Part shown: piece after piece, positions 46,534 through 56,832 of the stretch | Numbering within the stretch: position 1 is the stretch's first letter | How the letters are laid out: every line of letters starts with the position of its first letter | NCBI RefSeq assembly: GCF_002127325.2 | Contig: NC_035447.2 | Span: 32,060,642-32,124,641 of the forward strand | DNA from: Helianthus annuus | Lineage: Eukaryota; Streptophyta; Magnoliopsida; Asterales; Asteraceae | Reading direction: 5' to 3' | DNA: 64,000 nucleotides | Position numbers and translations under genes: made by a program | The notes under the pieces: model-generated | Told to the model about the DNA's origin: nothing | The model's database searches: none | The model's input: only the letters and a program-made list of their open reading frames with translations

Positions 46534-48406
46534 TGTAACGCCCTAACACATTTTAACCTAATATTCGCAGCGGAAAACGCATATGTAAAATTTCTTTCAT
46601 GATACTCTTCAATTCACTTAAATACATTAATCTCTTTTTACAAATTAATCCAAAAACTAACATACATGTCTCAATTACGTGACTACGTACACACCCACAT
46701 ACAATCCGTGTCTTGACTCGATCTCTAACTGCGTACACTTCTAGATGAAACATCCCAACATGTATAGCCTGCAGTCACCACATTCAAACACATTATTAGC
46801 AACCGGTGACATAATACAAAAATCTTAACACGAGCATAATAGCGAGTCAACATATCATGCTTTTCTTATACTAGCCCCTTTATCCATCCATTCGATTACT
46901 CGCATCGGATTGTGGAGTCAACCTTCACTTCCTTTGTTAACATGCCTACACTTCATATTAATTCTCAATAGAAAAACGATTAGTACATTAGCTTCCGTTT
47001 ATATGAATATGTCTTAAAATACACATAACTCATCTTATTCATTCAAACATAAATTTCATTATGTAGGTTCCCTTTCTTACCCAAACCTAATCGAATCTCT
47101 TTCTTAACCACTTCCAACACATTCCATTAACACTTAACTTAGTAATAGCATAACTTCCAACCCATTCCATTAACACTTAACTTAGTAATAGCATAGATCC
47201 ATATCTTCTTACATGGCATTCAACAATTAACGTATAACATAAATACATTACCAAACTAAAGGGTAAGTTCGGAGTTCACTTACCTTGCGCGTCCGTATGC
47301 TCGTTCGCTTACTTGATTGAGTCCTCTTAGCCCGTTAGCCTTCAAAGCTCCCAACCATCTTGACATGATTCCTATACACTCGTGTCATTACATTCACATT
47401 CTTATTAGCATATATGCTCATACATATGAACAACCATATCAAATTCACATCTAACATACGACCCACTTGAAGCATACTCCACATCATTAATTCATTTAAA
47501 CAAGCATAAGGTATACTCGACATCATCCCAAGATAATCTTCACATGAATTATATCTATTTACCCATTACTTGCATACAATTTCACTTGTTATTGTCTTTT
47601 AGACATTTCATCAAACACTTGGTGTGCGTACTACTTCCTAAGCATAATGTACAAGTATTTCATATTTTTCTTCCTAGTTATCACTTCCATTCATCAATAC
47701 AAATAAACATCATACAAATTATATACCATACTCAATCTATATACATGTACACATCACATACTACACATTTTCACAATCAATTTCATACCCTTTCATGAAT
47801 TAGACATAAACCCACTTAGCTAGGTGTAGTAAATCATCAAATACTCAATTTATAGCAATTTACTCAAAATCTTCACTTAGGGTTCGTTCCTAAGCAAGCA
47901 TACATTGTCAATTTGGCCATAACCTAAACAATTCATACATAAATCACTACTTGTGATGTTCATCAAGATTTCTCAACTTCATTAAACATCAAAATTCAAC
48001 ATACCTTATGATCCCCTAGCTTGGGTGATCATTAATTCATGTTCCTTCTTGAATTTGAGCCTCGATTCATGCTTCAATTGGTTGATATATGATGAACTAG
48101 GGTTTGGCTCTCTAGAGCCTTCCCTGATCACGTACAGAACACACACGAAAATGTGTGTGTGTGTGTGTTATTTTCATTTAACATAACAACTTTCAAGTTA
48201 TCCCACTTTGGTCCCTCATGTTTCGTTTAAATCAAATAAGGCTACAATTATTCACTTGCTACTAACGAGACCAATAATCAACTAGGTTAATTATTCCTAG
48301 TTAATCCTCATTTTTTTCAGGTTAACTTTTCTCATTAACGGTACCTTTACCCATTTCTTAATAGTAACCGGGTCTAAATTACCAAACCCGTTTTTGGGGT
48401 GTTACA
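46534..48406 (-). repeat. 5' LTR of the LARD-like element
   Basis: 1873 bp. Partner of 40183-42060, almost identical, followed on the plus strand by the second TGTTT duplication. Confidence 0.9.
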
Positions 48407-48411
48407 TGTTT

Positions 48412-49469
48412 CATCTTCTTCAGGTTCATCAATCAAAGACGTTTTTTGCAGCTTTCTTTTGCTTCTTCTTTGGTTGTGAAGAAGATTCCTCAACCTTTTG
48501 AACAGTAGGAGTGGCCTTTCTGCGTCTTCTCCCTGTTTCTTTAACATACCATTCATTCTTGGTGTTTTTGAAGTCTTCAAGAATTTTCAGTTCTTCAGCA
48601 TACGCTGCCTCTTTCATTTCAGCTTCATTTCTCCAGTTCTGATGATCAACTGGATCTGGATCAGCGTAGTTTGCATCTTTTATAAAACCAAAGAATTCAG
48701 CACCAACTTTTGGTTCTGGATGATTCGGGTGGTATCTGACAAGCTGTTTAAGCGAATCATTGCTCATGTGTGATTGTATCAACAAGTCATTCTTTATGTT
48801 TCTGTCAATGTCAGGATAAGCGTGATCAATCAACATCTGCACGAACCTCGGATACATCCAACTCTTGCTGTCTGTCTTAATATTCTCAGCCATATAGTGG
48901 AATACAATGTGTGAGAAATTGTACTTTTTGTTCAACACTAACGCCGTAACCATATTCATTTGATAATCACGCATCGTATCATAACTTCCTTTCGTGTGGC
49001 TCAAAGACATCAATACACAATGAATCAGGAACTTGTATGGTTTCTGAAACTTCGACTTTAAATAGTTCCCAGCATTCAAAGCTCCCTGATAACCCATTCT
49101 TAGCATACATCCTTTCACCATTCTTTCTGGAAATCTCGTTGGCGACTCTGCCTCATCTGGAAAGTTAACAACTTCACGAATAAGCGCTTCAGTGACTAGA
49201 ATCTTTTCCATCTTGCCATGCACTTCGACAATTGACGAAATAACTTTGTTCTGATCATCGTAGCTTGCATTCTTCCAGAAACGTTCTATGTGAGATTTGT
49301 ATAATGGTCTTTGATCAGTAAGCGCTTTCTGGATGGGAATACGACCCATGAATTCCAATATACCACTAAATTTTGCCAACTCTGGGTTTTTCTGAGTATC
49401 CAAATCACAACAACTGTTGTGAAGAGGATCAAAGACAACACTGGAACCCTGCACATCAAAGCAATACAC
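48412..49469 (-). pseudogene. Sirevirus 3' ORF, proximal part
   Basis: Open minus-strand frame from the ATG at 49469 for 346 codons. It contains YKSHIERFWKNASYDDQNKV, VTEALIREVVNFPDEAESPT and PYKFLIHCVLMSLSHTKGSY, then a Lys-rich stretch (QPKKKQKKAAK). A one-base change in the six-T run at 48440-48446 shifts the frame just before DEPEEDET, after which the LARD-like element is inserted. I recall this module only from Asteraceae retroelements; no enzymatic motif is visible. A splice-acceptor-like TTGATGTGCAG precedes GGTTCC near 49450, so the true start could be spliced. Confidence 0.7.
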
Positions 49470-51751
49470 TATGCATCAATACACTTAGAAATTTTTCAAA
49501 TATCAAACCAGTTTCAATGCAAAACACTTAGTGTACAAAAAGCGAAATTACATAGACACATAGAATGACAATGACAATGACCCTTAGAGCGAAAACCCAT
49601 TGACACTAAGGGCGAAATCACTTTATGTACACAAAAGCGGAATCACATATGTACTAAGGACGAAATCACTAAACAACTTAAGAGCGAAACCATATGTGTG
49701 CACAATAAGCGGAATCACAAACAACCCTAAAAGCGAAATTATGGACCATGACAGTTTGGGGTGAAATCATCATCAGACACTTAAAACTGATCTAATTCCA
49801 AAATTGAACCCTCTAATCTGTTAATCTGATAATTCCGAGGCTAGGGATATGTTTTAATTGCATTTTTGACTTTAAATGAACCCTAGATCTAAGTCTGTTA
49901 CACCCATACATCGACAAAACTTATCAAACATCAGATTTGTAACAATCAACCCACAAATATGTAATCTATACACTTAAACGACTGCATATGATTGTTTTCA
50001 AGTTCTGATTTAACATGTTAAGCCCTAAATCTATGTATCAATCAACAACAGATGCCGACAGTTCAAAATAACGATGATTCAGGTCAAAATAAAGTATAAT
50101 CAACCTTGCCCATGATTATACACTATGATAATAACAAGATCTGTAAAAATTTGGGCAGCAATTCGTTTGTAAACGGATGATTTTAGGGTTTCGCTTCAAG
50201 TCACCGGAGAGGAAAGTACTTAGGAGCGAAAGGGTGAAAAATGACTTATGAGTGAAATCATCCGGCTTATATAGTTGGTGTGATTTCGCTCTTGATGACC
50301 AAAGGTCCTTATGAGCGAAACCTCATGGGGCTAAAAGCGAAATCACATGTGAAGCACTATGAGCGAAATCTGTTTTAGGTGTGACACATGAGCGAAATCA
50401 AGGTGATGTTTTCAAAAATTTTACTTTTTAACCCTTTTCTGATTAAACACCGTCACACCCAGTTAACCAAGTCCAAGTCAATGACCTTGGTCAACTGCTT
50501 GGCCTACCAAGTCCAAGTTAATGACCTTGGTTGACCGAATTATGAAGTACACAGTCATTTCATTCTGAAAATAGTTCAAATGAATGAACTTTTGAACGTT
50601 TTGAACTTTCAAACACTCTTCAATTGTCTAACATTGTACCAATCATTGTTTAGCAACTCCAGCTTACCCAGCCCTCATCAAACACAGACATAATCTGCAC
50701 TAAGCTTTGATCTTCCGATTCCCAATGTCAGTTGTCGAAAATAAATCAAGAACTAAAATCTTTTTGGATTTTTAACTGGATAAACTGAAAACTGTACACA
50801 CAATCTTTTTGTGAGTGTGTTAGGGGATCATATCAGCTGCCGACTAGACACAAGCACCGTTAAGCTGTTATTTCATTTTAAGCATTAAACAATTCGCGTA
50901 GATTGCCGATATACTGATCCTCTTAAATTCTCACAAAACTTTCAATCTGTTCGGGATACAGAATTAGTGTTTTAGGACTTAAACATCTACATGTGTCCCA
51001 CCTCAGTATATACTCTCGTATCCAGACCCCAGTATTCAGTCTTACAGGTGAGTATACCTAGATGATATCTGTAATGGGGTGAATTGCGAGGGCCGTGAGA
51101 GCTCAGGTCGATACTTCCGTATACGCAGAGAGATGACGGCTTCGACTTTACGGTGGGTCCCCTTTAGAGGATCTTTTGATTACAACAGCACATGATTAAC
51201 ATTTTTCAATGTGTCATCATTTTTTATGCTGAGGGGACGCTTTACAAGTAAAGTAATGCGTAAAGCATTATCCGGGGACTAGGTCAGTATTTCCATACAG
51301 CAGAAGTCCCGGGATAATACCCCAGATATCACTAAGAATAAAGACCTAGTATCTCAAAATACGGGACCCTTCAAACAGGATTTCAGGGGTTACCTATATA
51401 TCCTGGAGGTGTTCCCCACGTAGACGCAAGAGAATTTATGTTTATATCCCAAACTGATCTACTGATTTTGCAAAAACCTACTGGCACATCTTTAGTGAGA
51501 CTGCTTAATTGCATTTTATACATTACAATTCTTTAGCGTACTGTGTCCGTCTAGCTGATGTACTATCATTTCCCCTATTCTACACAACTCTTTTTGTATT
51601 TTTTAATGTTTTTGGATTTGTGAATTTTATCATGTTTTTGTATTTTTCTGCGAATTTCTCCCCCTAAGACTAAAACATATTTTTGTGTTTTTGTTTTTAT
51701 CGAAAAGCAGGAAATAAACTGTACAAACAAAATTGACAACACGACAAAGAT
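49470..51751. other. Spacer between pol and the 3' ORF, with GCGAAATC repeats
   Basis: No coding region recognised. 49540-50400 contains about 17 copies of a short motif of the type GAGCGAAATC/GAGCGAAACC, mostly on the plus strand. 51000-51420 has T-rich and GGTACTCCA-free intergenic sequence. 51590-51710 is T-rich. Confidence 0.6.
49540..50400. repeat. Cluster of (A/G)AGCGAAA(T/C)C motifs
   Basis: Irregularly spaced short motifs, for example gagcgaaatc, aaagcgaaat and their complement gatttcgctc. The same motif occurs in the LTRs and at 60820-61135. Confidence 0.75.
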
Positions 51752-51835
51752 TCACGTCAGATCGCCGCCCAACTCGGCTTCACATTCAATAACCCTCCCA
51801 GATTGTAGATTTTTCATCCCGTTCAATTTCAAAAG
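51752..51835 (-). pseudogene. End of Copia pol beyond the solo LTR
   Basis: The minus-strand frame of the RNase H ORF resumes at the left edge of the solo LTR and runs about 28 codons to a TGA at 51752-51754. The join is in frame once one copy of the ATAGT duplication is discounted, which shows that the LTR inserted into an open pol frame. Confidence 0.75.
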
Positions 51836-51840
51836 ATAGT

Positions 51841-53554
51841 TGATGTGCGTGAAGTGTGTTATATTTTTGATGAGTATTTAAGCCCCTTTTTTACACTTTT
51901 AGCCAAGTTTTAAATTTATAAAACACGATATTCACTAACACTAAACACACATATGGGCAAGTGCACCCATCGTGGATGTAGTATAGTGTTGGTAAGATAC
52001 CGAGGTCGTCTAAGGACACAAGAGCTTTTAATACCGGTTTATCCTCAACGTCTAATCAAATCAAAAAGTTAGAAAAATGTTTTAAACTAAGAAAAATAAA
52101 AACTAACTAAATGCTGAAAATAAAAATAAAATAAAAACAGATAGACAAGATGAATCACTTGGATCCGACACGTGTATTAGTATAACCTTTGATTATTTTT
52201 GCACTTTTGCACTTGTTTAAGAGATTATCTTAGTTATTGTAGTAGGCCCCTCTTTTGAAGGCGACGTTACCCTCAACCCAGTAGTTTGAGTCAGCAAGGA
52301 TACAATCCTAAAGGGTCGGATTATTGAAAGATAATGAATTAAGTTATTAATGCAAATTGTGGTAGGCCCCGCTTTTGGCGGTGACGTTACCCTCGGCTAA
52401 GTAGTCTGAGTCAGCAGGGATACAGTCCTAAATAGCCGGGTTATAGTATTAATAGTAGTTAACTTATGAGGGGGTCAAAGAGTTTGGATCCCCGCCATCC
52501 AATACCTATGGGCATTGAAGGAGATCCTACTAAATTTGACCCAGGTCCCAAGCAGGACCTCTAAACGCTGAACAAGGGCAAGACCCTTACCAAACCGTTC
52601 CCTTAACCCCCGACCAGGTAGCCAACATACCTCCATATAGACCGTGGAGATATGAATGGTGAAAATCTTTTATTTTATATAGACAGTAAAATAATGCCAA
52701 GACACCACGGACAAACGATAAGGAAAGATCACCTTCAACATAAGTAACTAGTTATTAAAGTCATTAATACAAAACCAAATAAAAAGTGCAAAAGATTAAA
52801 AATAAAAAGTATTATACTAAACACTTGTCTTCACCAAGTGATGTAAGAGACTTAGGCAAACATGGCCTTGATTGTCAAGAACTCTTACGATCAATCTTGG
52901 ATCCCGAGACGACTCACACACTCTACGATGGACAATGGATGATGGTGGTGGATGATGGTGTTATGGTGGTGGTGGGTGGTGGATGAAGTGTGAGAGAGGT
53001 GGTGTGCCAAGGGATGAGAGGGAATGAAACCAAGCTCCTCTATTTATAGGCTGAACAGAAGGCTGGACACGGCCCCGTGTCCGCTGGACACGGCCCCGTG
53101 TCCGCTGGACACGGCCCCGTGCCCGTCTGACATTCTCTCTCTTCATTAATTGTAATTCGCAATTACAACTAATGCGCCTGCTGTACTTTCACCACGCCCC
53201 CGTGCCCGCTGGACACGGCCCCGTGGTGGGCAATGGAAGCTTCTACTGGTTTGTCTTTTCTGCTGCTTCCTGGGCACGCCCCCGTGTTCGCTGGACACGG
53301 GGCGTGTTCAGACTCTGTTTCTTCTCCTTGCTTTGGGAGGTGCCGTTGAGGGTCCGGGCAGTCTACTTTTGTTCCTTTTCTTGTATTTATGGTAGAATTA
53401 GTTGTCTTTTTGCTTCTTTTGTGATTTTGAGCTCATTTCATCCTGAAAATACAAAAGGAAGACAAAAACACTCTTTTTCCAACATTAGTACTTAAAAAGG
53501 GTTAGTTTTATGCCTTAATTGATGTGATTTATATGTTGCATTTTACACACATCA
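51841..53554. mobile_element. Solo LTR, 1714 bp
   Basis: It begins TGATGTGCGTGAAG, ends TTTTACACACATCA and is flanked by ATAGT on both sides (51836-51840, 53555-53559). No internal retroelement sequence is present, so it is the product of recombination between two LTRs. It contains two diverged copies of a unit with aggccccnctttt and gcgacgttaccctc (52245 and 52365) and an array of GGACACGGCCCCGTGTCC palindromes. Confidence 0.85.
53062..53312. repeat. Tandem GC palindromes (GGACACGGCCCCGTGTCC)
   Basis: Three adjacent 21-bp units, each a near-perfect palindrome, at 53062-53123. Further copies lie near 53212 and 53295. They stand out by GC content and open a spurious Arg/Gly/Gln-repeat frame on the minus strand. 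Confidence 0.8.
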
Positions 53555-54259
53555 ATAGTAAAATCTCTTTTTGTCAAATGGTTTAGTATAAAAATCCGCT
53601 TTCTGATCATCGGTGTGCAAGTGTTCAATCCGAATTAACTTTTTCTCGTGACAATCACGGATAAAGTGGTGACGGATCTCAATGTGTTTAGTTTTTGAAT
53701 GATGAACCGGATTTTTAGTGATGTTAATAGCTGCTTCATTGTCCACATAGATCGGAGTGTCTAAGAACTACAAACCGAAGTCTCGCATCTGCTGTTGGAT
53801 CCAAAGGATCTGCGAACAACAGCTGGAGGCTGAAACGTATTCAGCCTCACATGTAGAGAGCGCTACTGCGGTTTGTTTCTTACACTGCCAGGTGACGAGT
53901 CGAGTTCCGAAGAACTGACACCCAGCAGTGGTGGACTTTGCGTTTTGCTTGCAGCTCCCAAAATCAGAATCAGCAAAACCAGATAAAGTAAAGTCACCCG
54001 ATCGAGGATACCACAAGCCGATGCTTGGGTAGCCTTTCAAATACCGTAAGATACGTTTCACTATGGTTAGGTGTGACTGTTTTGGATTTGACTGACATCT
54101 GGCGCAGAGGCATGTAGGGTACATGATGTCTGGACGGGAAGCCGTGAGATACATTAGAGATCCAATGATAGATCGGTACAATGTCTCGTCCATCTTCACA
54201 CCATTCTCGTCTGGACATATCCCATGATTCTGTGCGAGGGGGTTGATGCAGGACTGCAA
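53555..54259 (-). pseudogene. Copia RNase H region
   Basis: Minus-strand frame 54259-53768 holds IGSLMYLTASRPDIMYPTCL, ADSDFGSCKQNAKSTTAGCQ and LSTCEAEYVSASSC, the conserved Copia RNase H motifs. It ends in TAG (53768-53770) where relatives read through, and continues with VDNEAAINITKNPVHHSKTK to the solo LTR. A one-base loss in a C-run near 54238 separates it from the RT frame. Confidence 0.88.
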
Positions 54260-55335
54260 TCTGTCATGTCGAACTTGTCAAGCACGTCCTTCACATACTT
54301 CGTTTGGTGAATGAAGATTCCGTCGGGCATTTGTTCTACCTACAGCCCGAGGAAGAACTTCATCTCCCCCATTGAGCTCATCTCAAACTTTTTCTTCATC
54401 ACCTTCTCAAATTCTTTGCACAGGTCGTCGTTGGTGGATCCAAAAATGATATCATCAACATATATCTGCACGATCAACAAGTGGCCTGCCTCTTCCTTGG
54501 TGAACAAAGTGCTGTCTACTGTCCCTCTTGTGAACCCGTTGTCCAGCAAGTATTGGGAAAGCGTCTCGTACCAGGCTCTCGGGGCCTGGTGAAGTCCGTA
54601 CAACGCTTTATCCAGTAGATACACCTTGTTTTTGTGCAGTGGGTCTGTGAACCCCGGCGGTTGTCCCACATACACTTCTTCTCTGATTTGTCCATAAAGG
54701 AAGGCAGATTTGACGTCAAGTTGATATACTTTGAAATCTTTCCAAGACGTGAAGGCTAGAAATATCCGAATTGCCTCAAGTCTGGCAACCGGTGCATAAA
54801 TTTCATCATAATCTATTCCTTCCTGTTGACTGAAGCCTTGAACCACAAGTCGCGCTTTGTTTCTCACCACAACACCTCTGTCATTACGTTTGCACTTAAA
54901 AACCCATTTCGTCTTGATTAGCTTTTGATTCTTCGGCAGATCGAAAAGTCTCCAGACGCCCAGCTTTTCGAACTGTTGCAGCTCCTCCTGCATTGCATTC
55001 ACCCAGCTATCCTCGGTCAATGCCTCTTTGTAGGTTCTGGGCTCTATCTGCGAAATAAAACATTTTAATGAGACTTCTTTTTGCATATCAGCAATAGATG
55101 AATAGAAACATGTAAGAGCTCGATCTATTTGATGTCGGGTTTTGACACCACTTTGCAGGTCACCAATAATCTGTTCTGACGGATGGTAAGACAACGTCCG
55201 AGGCATAGCATTGTCAGGCACATTCACTTCCGATTCCAAGCTCGATATATCAAGATCAACGGTTTGATCCTCAGCTTCCGTTGGATCCTCGTCAAAAGTC
55301 GGAACGGGTTCCGCTTCTGAGTCCTGCTTCATCAT
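54260..55335 (-). pseudogene. Copia reverse transcriptase
   Basis: The minus-strand frame of 331 codons contains the start of the Copia RT domain (WVNAMQEELQQFEKLGVW, residues about 122-140), KTKWVFKCKRNDRG, QLDVKSAFLYGQI and an intact active site IYVDDIIFGS (about residue 290). A TAG at 54340-54342 follows KFFLGL. The same frame then continues (VEQMPDGIFIHQTKYVKDVL) to the frameshift near 54238. The catalytic residues are intact, so only stops and frameshifts inactivate it. Confidence 0.9.
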
Positions 55336-56269
55336 CGTGAGTACCCCCGGTGGGTTGAGAAACTTCTAGCGGTCTAGACACTTCCTCCTGTGACATATTT
55401 TGCTGATATAGGTACATAAGAGCTAGTTCCTCATCACTCGGCTCGACCGGAAAATGAAACGACTCCCAGAGCTTATCGAATCGAAAAGGAATCTTTGTCC
55501 GGGAAGTTGTGGCGATGGAGTGTGCTTCTGACAATCCACATGTTGGACTTGAATCACCTTCCCCAGGCATGGTACGAACACCCTCTTCAGCGGGCTTGCG
55601 TAACCTACAAACAAACCCTCATTAGATTTAGCGCCAAATTTACCGTTTTCATCAATAAAAGTGCAAGGAGACCCAAACGACTCCAAAAACTCAAGATTTG
55701 GCTTATAACGGTGCAGCAGCTCAAAGCAAGTCTTTTTATACTTCTTGACAGTGAGAACTCTATTCAATGTGTAACAGGCTGCTGATACTGCTTCACTCCA
55801 GAAAAAGATTGGTAGCTTGGAATCGGCTAACATTGTACGTGCTGTTTCAATCAGGGTCCGATTCTTTCGTTCAGCTACGCCGTTTTGCTGTGGTGTGTAC
55901 GGCGCACTGAATTCATGAAAAATTCCCTTCTCGTTGCAGAACTCGTACATCTTGTTGTTCTTGAATTCCGTTCCGTTGTCGCTCCGAATCCTCCGGATTG
56001 GCAGTTTATACACCGTTTCCATCTTCTTGAAAAGCACCATCAATGACTCAAAAGTTTGATCTTTTCGTTCCAAGCACACTACCCAAGAAAATCTCGTAAA
56101 GTCATCAGTCACCACCAGGCAATATAAGTCTCCGCTGATGCTCTTTACGTTGACAGGCCCGAAGAGATCCATGTGCAATCTCTCAAGAGGTAACCTGATC
56201 GTGTTGTAATCTTTAATGGGTGTGACTTACGAGTATGCTTTCCCTTCTTGCACGCTACACAATCATCAT
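55336..56269 (-). pseudogene. Copia integrase
   Basis: The zinc-binding end DDCVACKKGKHTRKSHP lies near 56255-56205. The core follows in another frame from 56178: LHMDLFGPVN (first Asp), VVTDDFTRFSW, RIRSDNGTEF (second Asp) and PYTPQQNGVAERKNRT (Glu). The catalytic triad is complete. The frame then passes through PNLEFLESFGSPC and is shifted near 55590. Integrase precedes RT, the Copia order. Confidence 0.9.
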
Positions 56270-56818
56270 TTAAGTGAAATTCTTCAAATTCACACCATCA
56301 ACCAAATCATTGTGTACTAAAAAGTTCATTTTGTGAACATGAATGTGGCCCATCTTTCGATGCCACATTATCGAATCTTTTTCTGTCGCTTTAGTTTTAG
56401 ACACAAAACACTGTTTCTGATGAGATGTTGGCGTTGCGACACTCATATCAAGTATATAAAGATCATTCTCCCGCGGAGCGCGCAACAGCACCATCTCATC
56501 AGGGATTTTAAACCCTGGTTTCAACACAACACATTCAGTTTTAGTAAAGTGTACACTAAACTCTTTATCACAGATTTGTGAAATACTGAGTAAATTGTTT
56601 GTTAACTCTACTATGTAGTTCACTTTGTCGAACGAAATCACTCCATTTGACAGCGTTTCTTGACCAACGATCCTTCCACCTTGATTCCCAGCAAATCCAA
56701 CATAGTTTTCGTTTATGGATTTGACATCATAGAGCAGAGCAAGCGTCCCAGTCATATGCCTTGAAGTGCCACTATCCATAATCCATTTCGATAGTATAGA
56801 CTTGGGCAGCCCCTGCAA
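56270..56818 (-). pseudogene. Copia protease and pre-integrase region
   Basis: Minus-strand frame with the retroviral-type aspartic protease motif WIMDSGTSRHMTG near its start and MWHRKMGHIHVHKMNFL of the GAG-pre-integrase domain near its end. It is in a different frame from gag, which ends at 56833. The junction contains TTTGATGTTTGCAG just before GGG, an acceptor-like sequence, so pol may be reached by frameshifting or splicing in active relatives. A frameshift at about 56275 leads into the integrase. Confidence 0.88.
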
Positions 56819-56832
56819 ACATCAAATCAAAT

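Larger units (their letters stand above)
40183..48406 (-). mobile_element. LTR retrotransposon without coding capacity (LARD-like)
   Basis: LTRs of 1878 bp (40183-42060) and 1873 bp (46534-48406) begin and end TGTAAC...GTTACA and are flanked by TGTTT on both sides (40178-40182, 48407-48411). A tRNA-Met primer site at the right and a purine tract at the left set the orientation to minus. The 4.47-kb interior has no gag or pol motif. The LTRs differ by about four substitutions and two small length changes. The element splits the 3' ORF of the Copia element. Its ends resemble Tekay-type Ty3 elements I recall, which is a guess. Confidence 0.88.

Noticed and set aside
49470..51751. A possible second gene between pol and the 3' ORF of the Copia element
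   Set aside because: No long open frame or domain on either strand; only short motif repeats and T-rich sequence.
52961..53146. Minus-strand frame with repeated RGRVQRT units
   Set aside because: Direct product of the GGACACGGCCCCGTG tandem palindromes in the solo LTR.
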